Source of the DNA: Rhododendron vialii
Lineage: Eukaryota; Streptophyta; Magnoliopsida; Ericales; Ericaceae
Reading direction: 5' to 3'
Assembly: GCF_030253575.1 (NCBI RefSeq)
Contig: NC_080562.1
Coordinates: 30,025,852 to 30,089,851 of the forward strand
Length of the DNA stretch: 64,000 bases
Position 1 is the first letter of the stretch. Each line of letters begins with the position of its first letter. The position numbers and the translations under genes are program-made. This document shows positions 60,401 to 64,000 of this stretch, piece after piece. Below the pieces are notes generated by a model. The model made no database searches, was not told where the DNA came from, and was given only the letters and a program-made list of their open reading frames with translations.

Positions 60401-63339
60401 CATATTCTCTCATAGATGTGCTTAATGCTTTGAAAGAGCATCAAACAAAGCTCTAGATGCCTAAATTTTGGAGACAGATAGCAATACTTTCCACTTTTGG
60501 ACTTGGTTGAAGACGTTTCACAGGACAAATTAGGATCGAAGGGATGAAATGTAACTACAATATGGTTCGATATGCATTTGAAATACCATGTTTGGCTCCC
60601 ATTCTAGCGTACAATTTTGCATAGCGATTTCGAAAATTAGTTTTGAAAGCAAAAACCAAATGTTAATATCATGTTAAGTGTTTAGCAAAAATAGTTGTCG
60701 AGAATTCGAAAACTTCTTGTCTCTAAAAAACAGGTGGTTTTGAAAAAAATTCTCTTGGAAAACTCTGAGAAATGAGAACAGAAAACAAAACCAAAAACGA
60801 TATCCAACAGGCAAGCATTAAACTGTTGTTTATGTGTCTGTTTAGATTGTCCAGAATCCAGATCGTAATCATGGATATCATTTATCAAATGGCAGGGGCA
60901 GGGATTTCTTCCATGGAATAAACCAAATTCCTCACCCTCCGTCATGATCAGATAACACTTCCAAACCCAAAAACATTTAACTCAACATTGGTGAAAAAAT
61001 CACATTAATACGGGAAAGTAACTAAAAATACCATCTATATCCAATGGCACGAGCAAAGATTTTTCCATGGAAATCCCACTCCGTCATGACCCGATAATAT
61101 TAATACTTCCGAAGCCAAAAACAGTTGATCCAACAATGCTGAAAGAGTGTAATTAATAAAGGAATGTAAAACTAAAAATATCTTCTATATCATTGACTTG
61201 AGCTTGTTGGGCAAGAAATTGTTAAGAGATGTGATTGTCCTTTCACTACATTTTGAAAGAATATATCCACCAAATACACAACTTCAAAGTAAAACAATGG
61301 GTTTCCAATATGTAACAGTCTTCCTCACCAAGTCAATCTTTAAAATAATTCTTCCAAACAATATCTAGTTTGCATTCAAAATATGAAAAGTATGGATGGA
61401 AGGCATAATACTTACAGAACCGGCTATAAAGAACAGAAAGCTCACGCCTCATGGCTTCCCAGCCCTCTCCGCTATTCATAGGCCTACTTGCTTTCCATAT
61501 AGCAAGAAGATACCTCATCTCAAATATTGAAAAGACAACAAACTTGAAAAAAGCAGCAGTTGCAAAAGCATTAAACAGGGACTCTGCATGGAAAGAAGTA
61601 AAAATTAGTCCCAACAACCAAACTAACAATCAGCAATGAAGGCACACAAGAAAGGAGGTTATGTGATGTGACAGGCAAAAGTTTATTGTGATGATGGTAA
61701 TACCGTACACAACACCGATAGGCATTACATGGAGATGCTCTGAAATATGTTAACAAGCATGGGTTGCAGACTTGCCGGTTCTATAAACCTTGGGAGACCC
61801 CCGGCGCATTCAAGTCAAAAGAGAAACTGGAACCAATTCTACAGGTAGAAACTAATGTATTGCTTCCAGTTCAGAACAACCAATCATATATGGCCTTGTT
61901 TCCACCTTCTGGCTACTCCAGATACATTTGCTTATTGCACTTTGCGTTACACAATTGCATACCAGACCCTTTCAGCAAAAGCGCTGAAACAAGGACTCCA
62001 AGACAGGAAGGACAGGGGAATTAATTCCACAAGTAAAAGTACACACACATGCATGTTTGGTATAATGCAAACGACAAAAGGAAAAAGTAGAAAGAAAATG
62101 CATGCTGCAGGACAAGAAATATGCATGCTACCATGGATTCAAACAAAAAAGGATGTGCAATTTTCTAGTAAAACTCAAGCATACAGTTGTGAGTTAGGTA
62201 CAGTATATAGTTATGATATCTGTTTCTTCCAAGCATGTACTTGTCATTCTTTAAGTTCATATGAAACAGTCAAGGTTGTCAAAGCGGGATAGTATGGTGT
62301 ACTGGTGTTATTCAATTCATGCATCGTATGGGGAAAGTGTTACTATATGATACACTTACAAAGGCACATATAAAGAACTCAATGTATTCATCAAGTGTCA
62401 ATAGCATCTCCTTTTCCCTTATGATCATAATCCTTCACAGATTAACAAGATGAAATTCACATATTTACCACGTTGTACAGAAGCATGTAAAAGGAATATT
62501 TGGTGTCTGTAATCGCAATGCGCAAAAGGACTTAATACCAATAGAGGAAGGCCCTCTATCTCAAAGACACTAACCATGCTATCATTAGGATGATTTAGGC
62601 AGACAATGGCCGAAAGTTACATTCATATTCACCACTCTGGGAGGCAATAACCTTTTATAACTCCATTGGAAGGCATTAAAAGCACAGACTGTAACACTCT
62701 CAAGGTAAAGGAGATTAAAAAGAAACACTCTGCCTAAATCAATCTTACCAACTAGGATCCCAGCAGTCAGATGTAGAAGGCAAAGATAAGCATCCATAAT
62801 AGCCTGTTGCCCAATCATTATTATTGAAACTTTGGCAGCCCCCTAAAAGAATGAAATTCATATTTTTTATTATAAGAATGAAGACACAGAAGACAAAATA
62901 TCAAAAATTATCGTGTTACACAAAACACAAACTATAAGTAGCATCTATGCAAACTGAAAATGTTGTTAACAACATAACATAGGAAAGTCTTGGCCAAATA
63001 AAAGTACCAAAAATGATAGAGACATTGATCTTACAGATTGTGTGTTGCTATGTTCCATTTGCCGTATTAACAGAAGAACTTGAAGGAACGAAACCTGATG
63101 CATCGAGAATCAAGGAATCCATCCAAAAGCAGCTGATAACAATGTGATGATGCCACAAGACTAAAAAGTAGTGAAGGATACAAAAGTGACCATCAAGGTG
63201 TAGTTGACTGCTTTGTTGTAATAAACCTCAACGTTAACAGAAGTAGTGTTCAACAGCATGGGGGAGAAGCAATCTCCATCATCATCAACTGAAGGACTTT
63301 CCATTAATCCTTCTATGTGATAGCGATCATGATCACCAT
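57427..63339 (-). CDS. FLY2: FLY1/FLY2-type transmembrane RING E3 ligase (5' end beyond window)
   Basis: Seven exons read downward: 63339-63191, 63094-63035, 62842-62749, 61583-61416, 59606-59278, 57734-57618, 57528-57427. They cover about 340 C-terminal residues. All joins keep frame, and the most upstream exon starts mid-codon, so further exons lie beyond 63340, probably off the window. FLY proteins are TUL1/Dsc-like ligases of the Golgi/endosome that control pectin methylesterification in seed mucilage. The luminal end EVYYNKAVNYTL is followed by several hydrophobic helices (VSFLQVLLLIRQMEHSNTQS, IIMIGQQAIMDAYLCLLHL, AFATAAFFKFVVFSIFEMRY, PILLLIHSFWIPQI, RLAIPLYVFG). The RING-H2 domain is at the C-terminus (DCVICM, CMVTPCDHFFHSGCLQRW, CPTCRRPLPPA). 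'CFSPMLLN' and 'NYTLM' resemble FLY2 more than FLY1. Confidence 0.92.
59747..60112. mobile_element. Foldback MITE, copy C (9-bp TSD), in a FLY intron
   Basis: 366 bp with ends CGGGGCGGTT and AACCGCCCCG. The flanking repeats TTCGAAATG (59738-59746) and TTCTAAATG (60113-60121) match at 8 of 9 positions, suggesting a Mutator-type insertion. The interior matches the copies at 51668 and 52061 ('gatgatccgagtcgctt', 'aacgtgattttaagg', mirrored at right). Confidence 0.75.
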
Positions 63340-64000
63340 CTACAAGGAGGAAATATATTCATGTTGGATGAACCATAAACCAAAACCTCATCAGAAGTTA
63401 ATGTACGGAAGTAACACAAGTTCTTATCCCCTATCTGCAGTTGAACAAACAACACAGGCCCCAATGCAACCGAATACTTCTACAAAATGCTCTGTGATGC
63501 ATCTGCAATGCTTCCTAGATTATCCATATTATATTTTAGAAAGGAAAGAGACCTTTTTCATTTTGAAAATGTATTTAATCCTTTCGGACATTCTTGGACA
63601 CTTGCCTGGAATGCCTTGTAAGTTAAACTGCAGTCCTTTCAGTGTAGTAATGCGGACATTTGTGAAGGAAAACATAATTCAGGTTACTTTAACTTCCATT
63701 AAGGAATGATGTAAAAAGGCAATTGCAAGCCAATAGATTATTCCACCATTCGACAAGATCTTCTAGATTGTAGTCTGATTTTCTGCCCTGAGCAACTTTA
63801 CTAATGAAGGAAAAAGCCCGTAACTTAACTGATATTATACAGGTATAAAGCGCAAGTGTTTATTTTCCTTCACAAATAAGAATATTGAAGGCAAAATGCC
63901 AGTGTCAGGCCTATTGTGAGACTGCCAGTATCAGATCAATTGAAAGCATCTGACGTGGCATATGTACCCAACAAGAAGTAGCAAGTCGAAACCAATCCAA
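63340..64000. other. Intron or upstream part of the FLY gene
   Basis: No exon could be recognised here. The acceptor at 63341-63340 shows that coding sequence continues upstream on the minus strand, so this is most likely intron. Confidence 0.5.

Noticed and set aside
60188-60415. 75-codon open frame near the foldback element in the FLY intron
   Set aside because: It lies in an intron on the opposite strand and has no recognisable family.

Overview
The window is nuclear DNA from a flowering plant, most likely a eudicot. The evidence is intron-rich genes with standard plant GT-AG splice sites, plant-only families (PRC1-type RING1, LRX-like LRR protein, FLY-type transmembrane E3, nsLTP) and intergenic and intronic DNA packed with hAT, Mutator-like, Stowaway and foldback elements. 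No bacterial, organellar or viral gene was seen, and no CRISPR, rRNA or tRNA gene.

Layout. 1-3536: probable minus-strand retrotransposon LTR interrupted by a 999-bp hAT element. 3.5-8.5 kb: gene-poor, with a foldback MITE, a decayed universal-stress-protein copy and a 1.4-kb AT-rich minisatellite. 8596-14721 (+): tyrosine-aminotransferase-family gene, 7 exons. 15543-15917 (+): small secreted lipid-transfer-like protein lacking one of the eight cysteines. 17361-23074 (+): TPX2, 21 exons. 33597-24055 (-): RING1 Polycomb E3, converging tail to tail on TPX2. 34.0-39.0 kb: a nested transposon district, with two near-identical Mutator-like elements, both flanked by perfect 9-bp target duplications. 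40149-45123 (+): BUB1-type kinase, 14 exons. 48450-50600 (+): mitochondrial ADP/ATP carrier, 3 coding exons. 50.9-53.7 kb: foldback MITEs, a SINE-like unit and other repeats. 54065-55291 (+): intronless LRX-like LRR protein without the extensin tail. 63339-57427 (-): FLY2-like transmembrane RING E3, whose N-terminal exons lie beyond the right edge.

Exon models were built by hand: coding frame, splice dinucleotides and summed exon lengths agree for every multi-exon gene. The weak points are one 25-nt RING1 exon and one GC-AG intron in BUB1. The genes are not an operon. Two (TPX2, BUB1) act in mitosis, and TPX2 has MSA-like mitotic promoter motifs. From memory, the gene order resembles Arabidopsis At4g28370-At4g28420 and At2g20610-At2g20650, while TPX2 and RING1B are neighbours on Arabidopsis chromosome 1. 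This suggests an old eudicot block. I did not find a new multi-gene system. The most unusual content is the transposon architecture and a few gene-level oddities listed in the findings.
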